Assembly: GCA_025060055.1 (NCBI GenBank)
Contig: JANXCK010000036.1
Span: forward strand, 1-11,529
Reading direction: 5' to 3'
Origin: Fimbriimonadales bacterium
Lineage (GTDB): Bacteria > Armatimonadota > Fimbriimonadia > Fimbriimonadales > GBS-DC
DNA length: 11,529 nt
Shown here: positions 1 through 7,059 of the stretch, piece after piece
How positions within the stretch are numbered: position 1 is the first letter of the stretch
Layout of the letters: every line of letters starts with the position of its first letter
Made by a program: the position numbers and the translations under genes
Notes under the pieces: generated by a model
Database searches by the model: none
What the model was told of the DNA's origin: nothing
The model's input: only the letters and a program-made list of their open reading frames with translations

Positions 1-1645
1 GCAGTTGGGTCTTTTTGCCCTGCACGGTATGTACGCCAGTGCGTTCCAGCCCTGCGATCACCACGGCGCCGTCGTTCACGGGGTAGGTGCGCGTTTCGCC
101 GTCGGGCGCGCGTATGACGAGTTCGGTCTCAGCGGGGTCTACGGCGAGGCTGAACGGCACGCCCGTGCGCACGGTCAGGTCGGTTGCGCCGCCTTGCTCG
201 CCGACTGCCCAGCGCAACAGGTTCGCCACGAAAATCGGGAACGCTGGCTGCAGTGGGAAATCCGACTCCAGCAGGTTCCAGCCGATACCGACCCAGCGGC
301 GGTTCTGATGTTCGCCCGCCACAATCAGGGGCGTCTGCTGACTTTCGGCAAGCACTTTCGCCCACGAGGCAGGCTTGAGACGCGGCGCGTTATCAATCAG
401 CAAGTTGCCCAGCTCCAAGTAGCGCATCAGCGGGTGATCGCGCTCCCACAGGGCGACTCGGGGGGCGCGCACCGACTGCCCCAGCGCGGCAATCGGACCG
501 CCTTGAGCGCGAATCACCACCACCGCACGCGCCTTGACGGGCACTGGCGTCGCGCGATCGAAGATAATCAGGTCGAACTCCCCGCCGCCCACGCGCTCGC
601 CGCGCTCGCTTTCAGGCACGCTGGGCGCTTTGCTCAGTTGCACGTTCGGCTCCAGCGCAAGGGCGCGCTCCAAAAAGAAGTTTCCCTCGCCCACAAGCAG
701 CACGCGAATCGGCTTTTGCAGAATGCCCACGCGGAAGGCGTGATTGTCGCACTTGAGCGCGTCGTTGACCTTTAGGCGTGCTTCCAGAGGCTCTGCAAGT
801 TGCGGCGCTCGCAGCGTCTGCCCCAGCGTCTTGCCCGCCTCTACCGTGAGGGAGCGGGCATCCAGTAGTTTGCCGTTCGCATAGAACTCCAAGATGGCTT
901 TCTGGCTCTGGTCGCCAAAGTTGCGGACGCCCACGAACCACTCGAACCCACCACTGCGCTCCTGCACATCCATCGCAGTGATGGCGAGGTTCGCGTTGCT
1001 GTTGCCCAACGACTCAAAAATCAGTTTTGCATTCCCTGCCGAGAAGTCGCTCACGGGCGGGAACGCGCCGTCGGAGAGTAGCACGATACGGCTCTCGCCC
1101 GATTTGCCCACCAGTGCCGCTGCGAGGCGCAACGCTTCGTCCAAGTTGCCCGCTGCGTCGGTAGGCTCAATCTGGTCGATTGCACTTAGCAGTTTCTGCT
1201 TATCGCTGGTGAGCGAGGATAGCACGCGCACCTGTGGTCCTGCCTCAATAATCGCCAGCTGTTCGCCGGGGTTCAGCTCCTGCACGAAGCGGCGCAGGCG
1301 GTTCTTGGCAGCGTCCAGCCGCGAGGGCGCGAGGTCGGTTGCACCCATACTGGCAGAAGTGTCTACCACAATCACCGACTGACCAGGCAATCCCTTCGCT
1401 TGAATCATCGGGCGGGCGAGGGCGGTCAACAGCAGCAGCGCAGCCAGCAGCTGCAAAAACAGCAGCAGGTTGGGACGCAGCTTCTGGAACAGAGCGTTCG
1501 CCCGCACATCGGTCGTGATTGGGGGGAACAGGAACTTGGCGGGCACACGCACCGCACGCCGCCGTACCTTCAACAGGTACAGCAGGATGATGAACCCTGC
1601 CACAGGCAGGAACCAAAGCAGTACCCCCAGCGATTGGAACTGCAT
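1..1645 (-). CDS. BatA/VWA-domain membrane protein, 3' end cut by window edge
   Basis: 548 codons are visible and no stop is reached. Residues 1-77 look like a BatA N-terminal domain: TM segment at about 7-26, a YLLK-RRR motif just after it, and a second TM at about 58-77. Residues 90-270 form a von Willebrand A domain with the MIDAS motif DTSAS at 95-99 and LLSDG at 189-193. Next come a beta-rich, CARDB/Ig-like stretch (about 222-295) and a region beginning RVLLVGEGNFFLERAL (314-329), typical of the glutamine-amidotransferase-like domain of this family, with the usual SDFPLQPAFPIFVANLLRW near 461-479. The start at 1645 matches the family N terminus, although no clear Shine-Dalgarno is seen. 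It lies 9 nt after the SLBB gene stop, so it is probably co-transcribed. Such proteins are anchored in the cytoplasmic membrane; the exact role here is unknown. Family assignment is firm, function is not. Confidence 0.88.
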   Translation of the reverse strand, partial: MQFQSLGVLLWFLPVAGFIILLYLLKVRRRAVRVPAKFLFPPITTDVRANALFQKLRPNLLLFLQLLAALLLLTALARPMIQAKGLPGQSVIVVDTSASMGATDLAPSRLDAAKNRLRRFVQELNPGEQLAIIEAGPQVRVLSSLTSDKQKLLSAIDQIEPTDAAGNLDEALRLAAALVGKSGESRIVLLSDGAFPPVSDFSAGNAKLIFESLGNSNANLAITAMDVQERSGGFEWFVGVRNFGDQSQKAILEFYANGKLLDARSLTVEAGKTLGQTLRAPQLAEPLEARLKVNDALKCDNHAFRVGILQKPIRVLLVGEGNFFLERALALEPNVQLSKAPSVPESERGERVGGGEFDLIIFDRATPVPVKARAVVVIRAQGGPIAALGQSVRAPRVALWERDHPLMRYLELGNLLIDNAPRLKPASWAKVLAESQQTPLIVAGEHQNRRWVGIGWNLLESDFPLQPAFPIFVANLLRWAVGEQGGATDLTVRTGVPFSLAVDPAETELVIRAPDGETRTYPVNDGAVVIAGLERTGVHTVQGKKTQL

Positions 1646-1654
1646 AAGCCAATT

Positions 1655-2791
1655 TTACCGCACCCAGCCCAGCTGATCGGCGAGGTTCAGCAGCGTCGCT
1701 ACTGCCAGCAGCTGGCTCAGGTCGACTCGGTTCGCTTCGGCAAGGTAAATCACATCGCCCTCGCGAATCGGCGGGTTCGCTTCTAACTTGCCGCGCTTGA
1801 GAAATTGCTGGTAAGGAATGCGGAGCCGCTGGAGAGTGTCACCCTCAACCCGCAGCACAGTGACGGTGGAGGTAATTGCGCGTGGGGTCATCCCGCCCGC
1901 CTGTGCAATGGCGTCCGACAGCAGAAACGGCTTGCCTTCGGGGATCGAGTAGTAGCCGGGTCGGTTCACTTGCCCCACGATTGCGTAGCGTTGCAGGTTC
2001 TGCGGAATCACAATCACATCCCCATCTTGAAGGAGCGGATTGCCGCTTTCGCTGGTGTCGCCCTGCACCGTCGCGCGGTACAGGTCGAGTGGGATGATGG
2101 TGCCGCGGCGGTCGATGAAGGCGCGTTTGAGCGCGGCGCGTTCGGAGACGCCTTCCGCTTGCGCAACGGCTTGCAAAGCGCGCATCCCCACCTCCAAGTC
2201 GTAGTTGCCGGGCTTTTTGACCTCACCCACTATCGCCACGCGAATGGCAGGCTTTTGCTGAATGCTCAGCAAATCGCCTGGTTGCAGCGGGTAGTTCGTG
2301 CGTTGGTCGCCCCGATGCAGGATGGCAGGGAGGTCGATGGGCATGGTCTGCTCGCCGCGAATCAGCGTTGCGACTGTGCGTTCAGGGAGGGTCTTTAGTC
2401 CCTCGGCAGCGGCGATTGCCTCCGCCACGCGCCAGTTGGGTTGAATCGGATATGCGCCAGGGCGGTTCACCTGCCCTTCCACGAACACCAGCATCGGGCG
2501 TGCCTGCCTGAGCGACACAAATACTTCAGGGTTGCGCAGACGCTGGCTCAGGCGCTCGCGCAGCGTGGCGCTCAACTGGTTCAGCGTCATGCCGCGCACC
2601 GTCAGCTCGCCCGCGCCAGGAAACACCACGCGCCCGCTGGGCGGTACGGTGAACTCACCGCTGAACTGCTCGTGGCGCAGCACTACCACCGACAACACAT
2701 CGCCCGTATCGAGGGCGTAGTCGTCGGTTTGCGCCCAACCGAAGCGCAAGAGCAAGCCAACACTCGCCACGAATAGCAGCCAGCGTCTCAT
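1655..2791 (-). CDS. Polysaccharide export protein, Poly_export + three SLBB domains (Wza-like)
   Basis: 378 residues. Residues 1-20 form a signal peptide (MRRW start, hydrophobic core, probable cut before Q21). There is no lipobox cysteine, unlike E. coli Wza. The Poly_export domain spans about 25-95 and begins YALDTGDVLSVVV. Three SLBB repeats follow, each with a V-G/Q-V-x-x-P-G-x-Y core: VEGQVNRPGAYPI (104-116), VGEVKKPGNYDL (188-199) and VGQVNRPGYYSI (272-283). The last 20 or so residues (357-376) form a hydrophobic/amphipathic helix ending in GWVR, in the position of the outer-membrane-spanning helix of Wza. The inferred role is a periplasmic/outer-membrane channel for exopolysaccharide. 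The ATG overlaps the wzz stop (ATGA) and a strong GGAGGGGG site lies 7 nt upstream inside wzz, so translation is likely coupled. No glycosyltransferase or Wzy polymerase is in the window. Confidence 0.93.
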   Translation of the reverse strand: MRRWLLFVASVGLLLRFGWAQTDDYALDTGDVLSVVVLRHEQFSGEFTVPPSGRVVFPGAGELTVRGMTLNQLSATLRERLSQRLRNPEVFVSLRQARPMLVFVEGQVNRPGAYPIQPNWRVAEAIAAAEGLKTLPERTVATLIRGEQTMPIDLPAILHRGDQRTNYPLQPGDLLSIQQKPAIRVAIVGEVKKPGNYDLEVGMRALQAVAQAEGVSERAALKRAFIDRRGTIIPLDLYRATVQGDTSESGNPLLQDGDVIVIPQNLQRYAIVGQVNRPGYYSIPEGKPFLLSDAIAQAGGMTPRAITSTVTVLRVEGDTLQRLRIPYQQFLKRGKLEANPPIREGDVIYLAEANRVDLSQLLAVATLLNLADQLGWVR

Positions 2792-4563
2792 CGGCTTTCC
2801 CCCTCCACGAGAATCACGCCCACCAAGCGGTTGCCTGTTTGCGTGAGCATCTGGAGCGTGGTTTCGTCTAAGGTGTAGCCTTTGGGCGCGACCAGAATGA
2901 GCCGCTCGGCATCGGGTGGGGCAAAAGCGTCAGGCGACGCCGTGTAGATGCGCAAGACGCCGTTCGTGTAAGCGGGCGCGGGCAGAGGAGCCTCCGAAGC
3001 GGCGGTTTCAGGGGTGTCGAGAGCGGCGGCGATTCGCTGCGCTATCGCGTGGGCGTGCGGTGTGAGAGGCATTGCGAGCGCGCGATGCCAAGTCTCGCCT
3101 CCGCCCAGCGCCCGCAGCTGCCACGCCACCAGTTGCGCCTGCGCGGGCGTGAGCGTGCCACTCGTCTCCGCCAAAACGGGCACGCCCAGCAAACGCTCTA
3201 CCTCCCAGCGATTGCTGAGCCGACGATCGCGCCACGCCGCCATCAGTGCGCCCAGCACGCCCAACATCAACCCCAGCGTGATGCCCAAGCCTGTGGTTAG
3301 CACGGGGCGCGGAAACACGGGGCGGTCAGGAAGCGCGGGCGGCTGCAGCAATATCGGCGAGACCTTGCCAATCAGTTGCTGCGCGCGCGCCTGCTCGTAG
3401 GCACGCACTTTCTCTGTCCACAGGGTCAACGCCGCCTCGTACTGACGCCTCAAATCGGCATACTCCGCCATCAGGTCAGGCGTGCGACGGAAAAGCTGCT
3501 CAAACTGCGCCTGCTGCTGCCTTAGCACGGCAAGCGTGGCGCGAGTCGCCTGAAGCTCGCTCTCCGCCCTAAGCAGCGCCTGCGTCAGCTCCAAGTAGAG
3601 GGGGCTAACCGTCTGTTGCTTGGCGACGGTCAGGAACTGCTTGTCGAGGGCTTGTGCCAGAATCTTCTCCCGCTCGCGACGCGCTTGGGCAAGCTGCTCC
3701 TCGACCAGTTTGACTTCGGGCGCGTCGGGCTGAAACTCTTGCAGTAGCCCACTGCGCTGGATCTCCAGTTCGGCGATTTTGGTGTTGAGCTGCTGCACTT
3801 CGGGCGGGATGGCGAGGTTGCGCGTCGCTTCGTAGAACTTCGGCTCGCGTCGCAGCTGCTGACGAATCGTCCCGATTTGGCGTTCCAGCGCAATCTGACG
3901 CCCTTGTTGCGCCCGCTGCTGCTCCAGCAGGTCTGCGTACTTCTCCACGCTCTTGGAAAGTTGTTCTTCGGGCGCGACCAGTTGTTTGCGCTTGAGGAAC
4001 GCCGTGATGCGCTGGCTGGCGTCGCGCAGGGCAGTTTCCTGCGTCTGCAGTTCCTTGCTGAGTTTTTCGACCAGCGCGGACGGGTTCTGCTCGTACAGAG
4101 CGCGTACCTGCTTGAGATAGGCTTGCGCCCAGAGATTGGCGAGGCGCTGGGCGCCGTCGGGCGTGGAGTCGGAGGCGATCATCTGCACGATGTTCGTGTT
4201 GCGCAGGGCAGTAGCGCGGAACCGTTTTTCAAAGTCGCGGTACGGCTCTTGGATTGCAGCTTGTCGCTGCACCTGCTCCAGCAGCGGGCGTGCAAGCAGC
4301 ACCTCCACCTGAGTGTTGATGTCGGGGCTGCCTGCACCCATCAATGCGGATAACCCACCTACGCCGCCGAATGCCGCGCCTGTGGGCGATTCAATCAGCA
4401 GTTTCGCCTGTGCTTCGTACCGTCGCTCGCCGAAGAGGATGATGGCGCCTGCGACGCCTGCGCCCAGCAGAATCCCTGCCACAACCCACTTCCACTGAAC
4501 GCGCAGAGCATACGCCAGCCATGGCAGCGCGATGGTCTCTCGCTTCTCGTCCCAACGCTCCAT
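2788..4563 (-). CDS. Wzz-type polysaccharide co-polymerase with a kinase-like but motif-less C-terminal tail
   Basis: 591 residues. The N-terminal Wzz domain has TM1 at about 25-45. A long, Gln/Arg/Glu-rich periplasmic coiled coil follows (about 160-395). A GNVR-like segment (about 315-400) leads to the proline-rich PPALPDRPVFPRP (408-420) and TM2 (about 421-443). After TM2 comes RRLSNRWEVERLLGVPVL, the juxtamembrane sequence that in Wzc/CapAB-type proteins leads into a BY-kinase. The 120-residue tail then follows a MinD/BY-kinase-like outline without its Walker A lysine, Walker A' or B aspartates or tyrosine cluster, and ends in KGYTLDETTLQMLTQTGNRL plus VGVILVE, resembling the end of such a domain. 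The protein should control chain length or export together with the SLBB protein. It begins 20 nt after the EF-G paralogue. The start is the only sensible one, but no Shine-Dalgarno is seen. Confidence 0.9.
   Translation of the reverse strand: MERWDEKRETIALPWLAYALRVQWKWVVAGILLGAGVAGAIILFGERRYEAQAKLLIESPTGAAFGGVGGLSALMGAGSPDINTQVEVLLARPLLEQVQRQAAIQEPYRDFEKRFRATALRNTNIVQMIASDSTPDGAQRLANLWAQAYLKQVRALYEQNPSALVEKLSKELQTQETALRDASQRITAFLKRKQLVAPEEQLSKSVEKYADLLEQQRAQQGRQIALERQIGTIRQQLRREPKFYEATRNLAIPPEVQQLNTKIAELEIQRSGLLQEFQPDAPEVKLVEEQLAQARREREKILAQALDKQFLTVAKQQTVSPLYLELTQALLRAESELQATRATLAVLRQQQAQFEQLFRRTPDLMAEYADLRRQYEAALTLWTEKVRAYEQARAQQLIGKVSPILLQPPALPDRPVFPRPVLTTGLGITLGLMLGVLGALMAAWRDRRLSNRWEVERLLGVPVLAETSGTLTPAQAQLVAWQLRALGGGETWHRALAMPLTPHAHAIAQRIAAALDTPETAASEAPLPAPAYTNGVLRIYTASPDAFAPPDAERLILVAPKGYTLDETTLQMLTQTGNRLVGVILVEGESR
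2799..2806 (-). promoter_or_regulatory. Strong Shine-Dalgarno inside wzz for the SLBB export gene
   Basis: On the minus strand the sequence reads GGAGGGGG, then 7 nt, then ATG at 2791. It lies within the last codons of wzz and fixes the start of the export gene at the ATGA overlap. By contrast, neither wzz (ATG 4563) nor the VWA gene (ATG 1645) shows a clear site, so these three genes may be translated at different efficiencies. Confidence 0.7.
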
Positions 4564-4583
4564 CGGGCAAATATAGTACCCGA

Positions 4584-6674
4584 TTAGTGTTCCTGTGCCT
4601 CGCGTTCGCGTTTGTACTTCTCGATCAGGGGCTGCGCGACATTCGGTGGCGCTTCCTCGTAGTGGGAGAAGCGCGTGCGGAACCGCCCGCGCCCGCGGGT
4701 GATGGAGCGCAGCTCCAGCGCGTAGCGTGTCATCTCGCTCATGGGCACATTCGCGCGAATCCGCTGCCTGCCGTTGCCCAAGCTATCCATGCCCATGATG
4801 CGTCCGCGCCTGCCGTTCAAATCGCCCATCACATCGCCCGTGAAGGCTTCGGGCACATCCACCTCCACTTCCAAGATCGGCTCCAAGATGATCGGACCGG
4901 CTTTCATCGCCGCCTCCTGAAACGCGAGGCTGCCCGCGATGCGGAACGCCTGATCCGAAGAGTCCACCTCGTGATATGAGCCGTCCACCACATTAATCTT
5001 GAAGTCGGTTGCAGGGAAGCCCGCTTGGATGCCTTTCTCGGCGGCTTCGCGGATGCCTTTCTCAATCGCGGGGATATAGTTTTTAGGGATTGCGCCCCCG
5101 ACGATGCTCTCGGTGAACTCGATTCCCGACCCGCGTGGCAGCGGCTCGATATTGATAAAGCAGTGCCCGTATTGTCCGCGTCCGCCTGTCTGACGCTTGA
5201 ACTTGCCTTCCACGCGCTGCACGGGGCGAGTGATCGTCTCGCGGTACGGGATGCGCAGCTCGACGGTCTCGACTTCGGTGTTGAACTTGCGCTTGAGCTT
5301 GTCGATAATCACCTCCAGGTGCAGGTCGCCCATGCCTGAAAGCAGGGTTTGCCCTGTTTCGGGGTCGCGTCGCGCATGGAAGGTTGGGTCTTCTTCCTGC
5401 AGGCGCGCGAGTGCGGGTCCCAAGCGGTCTTCGTCCGCTTTCGTCTTGGCGACCACGGCCACGGTGTAGATGGGGTCAGGCATCTGGATGGGTTCAACGG
5501 CGACGGGACGGCTCTTGTCGCAGAGGGTGTGTCCTGTACCTGTCTCTTGGAGTTTCGCCACGACGCCGATATCGCCGGCGCGCACTTCGGGCGTGGCGAT
5601 CTGGTTCTTGCCGCGCATGTAGAACACTTGCCCGATGCGCTCGTCGCGCTCTTTCTGGGCGTTGTAGACTTGCGAATCGCCCCTGAAGGTGCCTGAATAG
5701 ACGCGGAAGAAGGTCAGCTTGCCCACGAACGGGTCGGCAGTGGTTTTGAACACAAACGCGGCTAAGGGTGCGCTGGGGTCGGGCTTGAGTTCGATGGGTT
5801 CATCCTTACGCAGGTCTTTCGCGGTGGGCGCGGACGCTTCGGCAGGGCTGGGTGCAAGCTCCACAATCGCCTGCAGCAGCGGGGCAAGCCCCTCGCCTAA
5901 CGCTGCCGAGCCACACAGCACGGGCACGATGTGCCCCGTGCGCACGCCCTCGTGAAACCCATGCACCAGCTCCTCATCGGTGAGCGGGTTGCCCTCGAGG
6001 TACTTTTCCAGCAGGGCGTCGTCGGCTTCGGCAGCAGCTTCCATCAACATCTCGCGAGCGCGCTCCACCTCCGCTTTCAGCTCGTCGGGTATTGGCGACG
6101 CACTGATGTCACGGTCTTTGCCCGTGTACGCCTTTTGGTGCAGCACATCGACTACGCCTTTGAACTGCGTCTCCGCGCCGATGGGGATTTGCAACGGCAC
6201 GATTCGGTTGCCGTAGGCGTTGCGCAGAGTCTGCAGCAAGCCGTTGTAGTCCGCGCCGTCGCGCTCCATCTTGTTGACAAAGATGAATCGGGGGAGCTTG
6301 CGCGCCTCGCACAACTCCCAAGCGTTTTCGAAACCGACTTCCAGCTCCGCCTGCGCGGGCGCGACCAGCACAACGGCGTCCACCACTTGCAACGCGCTGT
6401 AGAGTTCCCCGATGAAGTCAGGAAAGCCGGGTGTATCCAGCAGGTTAATCTTGTGTCCGTCCCACTCGAGAGGCAGCAAGGTGGTGTTGAGACTGATTTT
6501 GCGTCGCTGCTCTTCGGGGTCGAAGTCCGAAGTGGTGTTGCCCGCCTCGATAGTGCCGATCCGATCGATGTGTCCCGCCATGTAGAGAAGGTGTTCGGCA
6601 AGCGTTGTCTTGCCGCTGCCGCCGTGTCCCGCCAACGCGACGTTGCGAATCTGCTCCAGCGCGTACTGTTTCAT
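4584..6674 (-). CDS. Elongation factor G paralogue (EF-G2-like translational GTPase)
   Basis: 696 residues, full EF-G length. G1 is GHGGSGKT (16-23) rather than AHIDAGKT, and switch I reads DFDPEEQRRKISLNT. G3 is DTPGFPDF (80-87), where canonical EF-G has DTPGHVDF, so the catalytic His is Phe. G4 is NKME (134-137), where NKMD is usual. G5 is CGSA (254-257). Domains II (about 303-390), III (about 395-475), IV (about 480-598) and V (about 599-680) are all present. The domain IV tip YHEVDSSDQAF (567-577) keeps the histidine expected in EF-G, and GGRGQYGH (497-504) is intact. The P-loop and DTPG[non-His] pattern fit the EF-G2/EF-G-like paralogue clade rather than the housekeeping fusA. AGGAG lies 7 nt before the ATG (6682-6686). 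The gene heads the operon with polysaccharide-export genes. Its substrate is presumably the ribosome; a translocase, recycling or rescue role cannot be told from sequence. Confidence 0.93.
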   Translation of the reverse strand: MKQYALEQIRNVALAGHGGSGKTTLAEHLLYMAGHIDRIGTIEAGNTTSDFDPEEQRRKISLNTTLLPLEWDGHKINLLDTPGFPDFIGELYSALQVVDAVVLVAPAQAELEVGFENAWELCEARKLPRFIFVNKMERDGADYNGLLQTLRNAYGNRIVPLQIPIGAETQFKGVVDVLHQKAYTGKDRDISASPIPDELKAEVERAREMLMEAAAEADDALLEKYLEGNPLTDEELVHGFHEGVRTGHIVPVLCGSAALGEGLAPLLQAIVELAPSPAEASAPTAKDLRKDEPIELKPDPSAPLAAFVFKTTADPFVGKLTFFRVYSGTFRGDSQVYNAQKERDERIGQVFYMRGKNQIATPEVRAGDIGVVAKLQETGTGHTLCDKSRPVAVEPIQMPDPIYTVAVVAKTKADEDRLGPALARLQEEDPTFHARRDPETGQTLLSGMGDLHLEVIIDKLKRKFNTEVETVELRIPYRETITRPVQRVEGKFKRQTGGRGQYGHCFINIEPLPRGSGIEFTESIVGGAIPKNYIPAIEKGIREAAEKGIQAGFPATDFKINVVDGSYHEVDSSDQAFRIAGSLAFQEAAMKAGPIILEPILEVEVDVPEAFTGDVMGDLNGRRGRIMGMDSLGNGRQRIRANVPMSEMTRYALELRSITRGRGRFRTRFSHYEEAPPNVAQPLIEKYKREREAQEH

Positions 6675-6704
6675 CGCTTGACTCCTGACTGATGAAATGT
6701 ATCC

Positions 6705-6770
6705 GCGAATGGGTTGAGCGATGCGTAAAATTAAGCCTCCTGCGCGTCTGCAGTGAGGCTCTCCATTCGC
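6705..6770 (-). promoter_or_regulatory. Structured 5' leader: 8-bp outer stem around a terminator-like hairpin
   Basis: In the minus-strand transcript, GCGAATGG (from 6770-6763) is perfectly complementary to CCATTCGC (from 6712-6705). Between them lies AGCCTC, a bulged A, CTGC, a 6-nt loop, GCAG, GAGGCT (6760-6734), that is a 10-bp stem with one bulge. TAATTTTACG follows directly. The inner hairpin plus short U-run resembles a weak intrinsic terminator, so the leader may act as an attenuator for the EF-G/polysaccharide operon. Seen: complementarity and layout. Inferred: regulatory function. No known riboswitch family is recognised. Confidence 0.45.
6731..6766 (-). CDS. Candidate 11-codon leader ORF upstream of the EF-G paralogue
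   Basis: Inside the leader the minus strand reads ATG, ten sense codons and TAA, giving MESLTADAQEA. The ATG lies in the 5' arm of the outer stem. The coding part spans the whole inner hairpin (6734-6760), and the stop codon is the first triplet after that hairpin. The upstream GGGCGA is a poor Shine-Dalgarno. No runs of one regulatory codon are seen, so it is not a classical amino-acid attenuator. A chance ORF of this length is common; only its exact fit with the hairpin makes it worth listing. Confidence 0.25.
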   Translation of the reverse strand: MESLTADAQEA

Positions 6771-6795
6771 CCGATGCCTGCGCCCCAGCGGTTAT

Positions 6796-6825
6796 ATTAT
6801 GCCTAATCCCGCGGGGGAAAGTCAA
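6796..6825 (-). promoter_or_regulatory. Sigma-70-type promoter for the EF-G paralogue operon
   Basis: On the minus strand TTGACT (6825-6820) is followed by an 18-nt spacer and CATAAT (6801-6796), each one base off consensus. Transcription would start near 6789 and give a leader of about 115 nt. The -35 box sits 8 bp from the end of repeat element 1, which occupies the rest of the divergent space to der. Confidence 0.65.
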
Positions 6826-6832
6826 GAGGCAA

Positions 6833-6981
6833 GGAGGGTGTTCGAAAACTGTCTTCGGGGCGCGACGGCTAAAGCCGTTCCTTTGCACACAAAGCCGACC
6901 TTTGTCGGCTCCTTAGCCCGCGCAGGCGGGCTTTGTCTGCACAGGAACGGCTTCAGCCGCCCATTTCTTAAAACAGCCTCC
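6833..6981. repeat. Nested-palindrome element 1 (MITE/REP-like)
   Basis: The 94-nt core (6866-6959) is a long inverted repeat. Its two 30-nt arms, starting at 6866 and ending at 6959, match with three mismatches. Each arm contains its own short palindrome (CGGCT-AA-AGCCG; CGGCT-TC-AGCCG). Between the arms are two more hairpins: AGCCGAC-CTTT-GTCGGCT and GCCCGC-GCAG-GCGGGC. Imperfect outer ends GGAGGGTGTT (from 6833) and, inverted, GGAGGCTGTT (ending 6981) suggest a mobile-element-like boundary. It has no ORF of its own. The core recurs at 8525-8618. It occupies the intergenic space between the divergent fusA-like and der genes. Confidence 0.75.
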
Positions 6982-7027
6982 CAGAGGCAAAGAGCATCGA
7001 GAATCGCTCTTCTGCCCCGCGCAGCGT

Positions 7028-7051
7028 CCTCGCAGCTTCGCGAGGTACAAT
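7028..7051 (+). promoter_or_regulatory. Hairpin over the only SD-like site of der, and an abutting TACAAT box
   Basis: CCTCGC (7028-7033), a 6-nt loop and GCGAGG (7040-7045) form a perfect 6-bp hairpin. The GAGG in its 3' arm is the only Shine-Dalgarno-like sequence near the der start and is 14 nt from the ATG, farther than usual. TACAAT (7046-7051) follows immediately, 8 nt before the ATG, and could be a -10 box giving a nearly leaderless mRNA, but no -35 match is seen. The two readings exclude each other, and neither is secure. Confidence 0.3.
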
Positions 7052-7059
7052 TCAACAGT

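Noticed and set aside
5..775. Plus-strand ORF of 256 codons
   Set aside because: It is antisense to the VWA gene, with low-complexity His/Arg/Gln-rich translation. The minus strand gives clear BatA/VWA motifs throughout.
1245..1652. Alternative minus-strand start (TTG at 1652) in another frame
   Set aside because: The product has no family features, while the overlapping frame from 1645 encodes the conserved BatA N terminus and MIDAS motif.
4564..4590. Internal promoter before wzz (TACTAT about 9 nt before the ATG)
   Set aside because: No -35 match is seen at a suitable distance, and the box lies in the 20-nt gap of an apparent operon.
6866..6959. tRNA-like cloverleaf in the element core
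   Set aside because: The hairpins resemble a cross, but there is no anticodon arm, T-loop sequence or CCA-side acceptor layout, and the outer stem is 30 bp long.
6799..7059. N-terminal extension of Der by 87 codons in the same open frame
   Set aside because: It translates repeat element 1 and divergent promoter sequence; Der proteins start directly before the first P-loop, as with the ATG at 7060.
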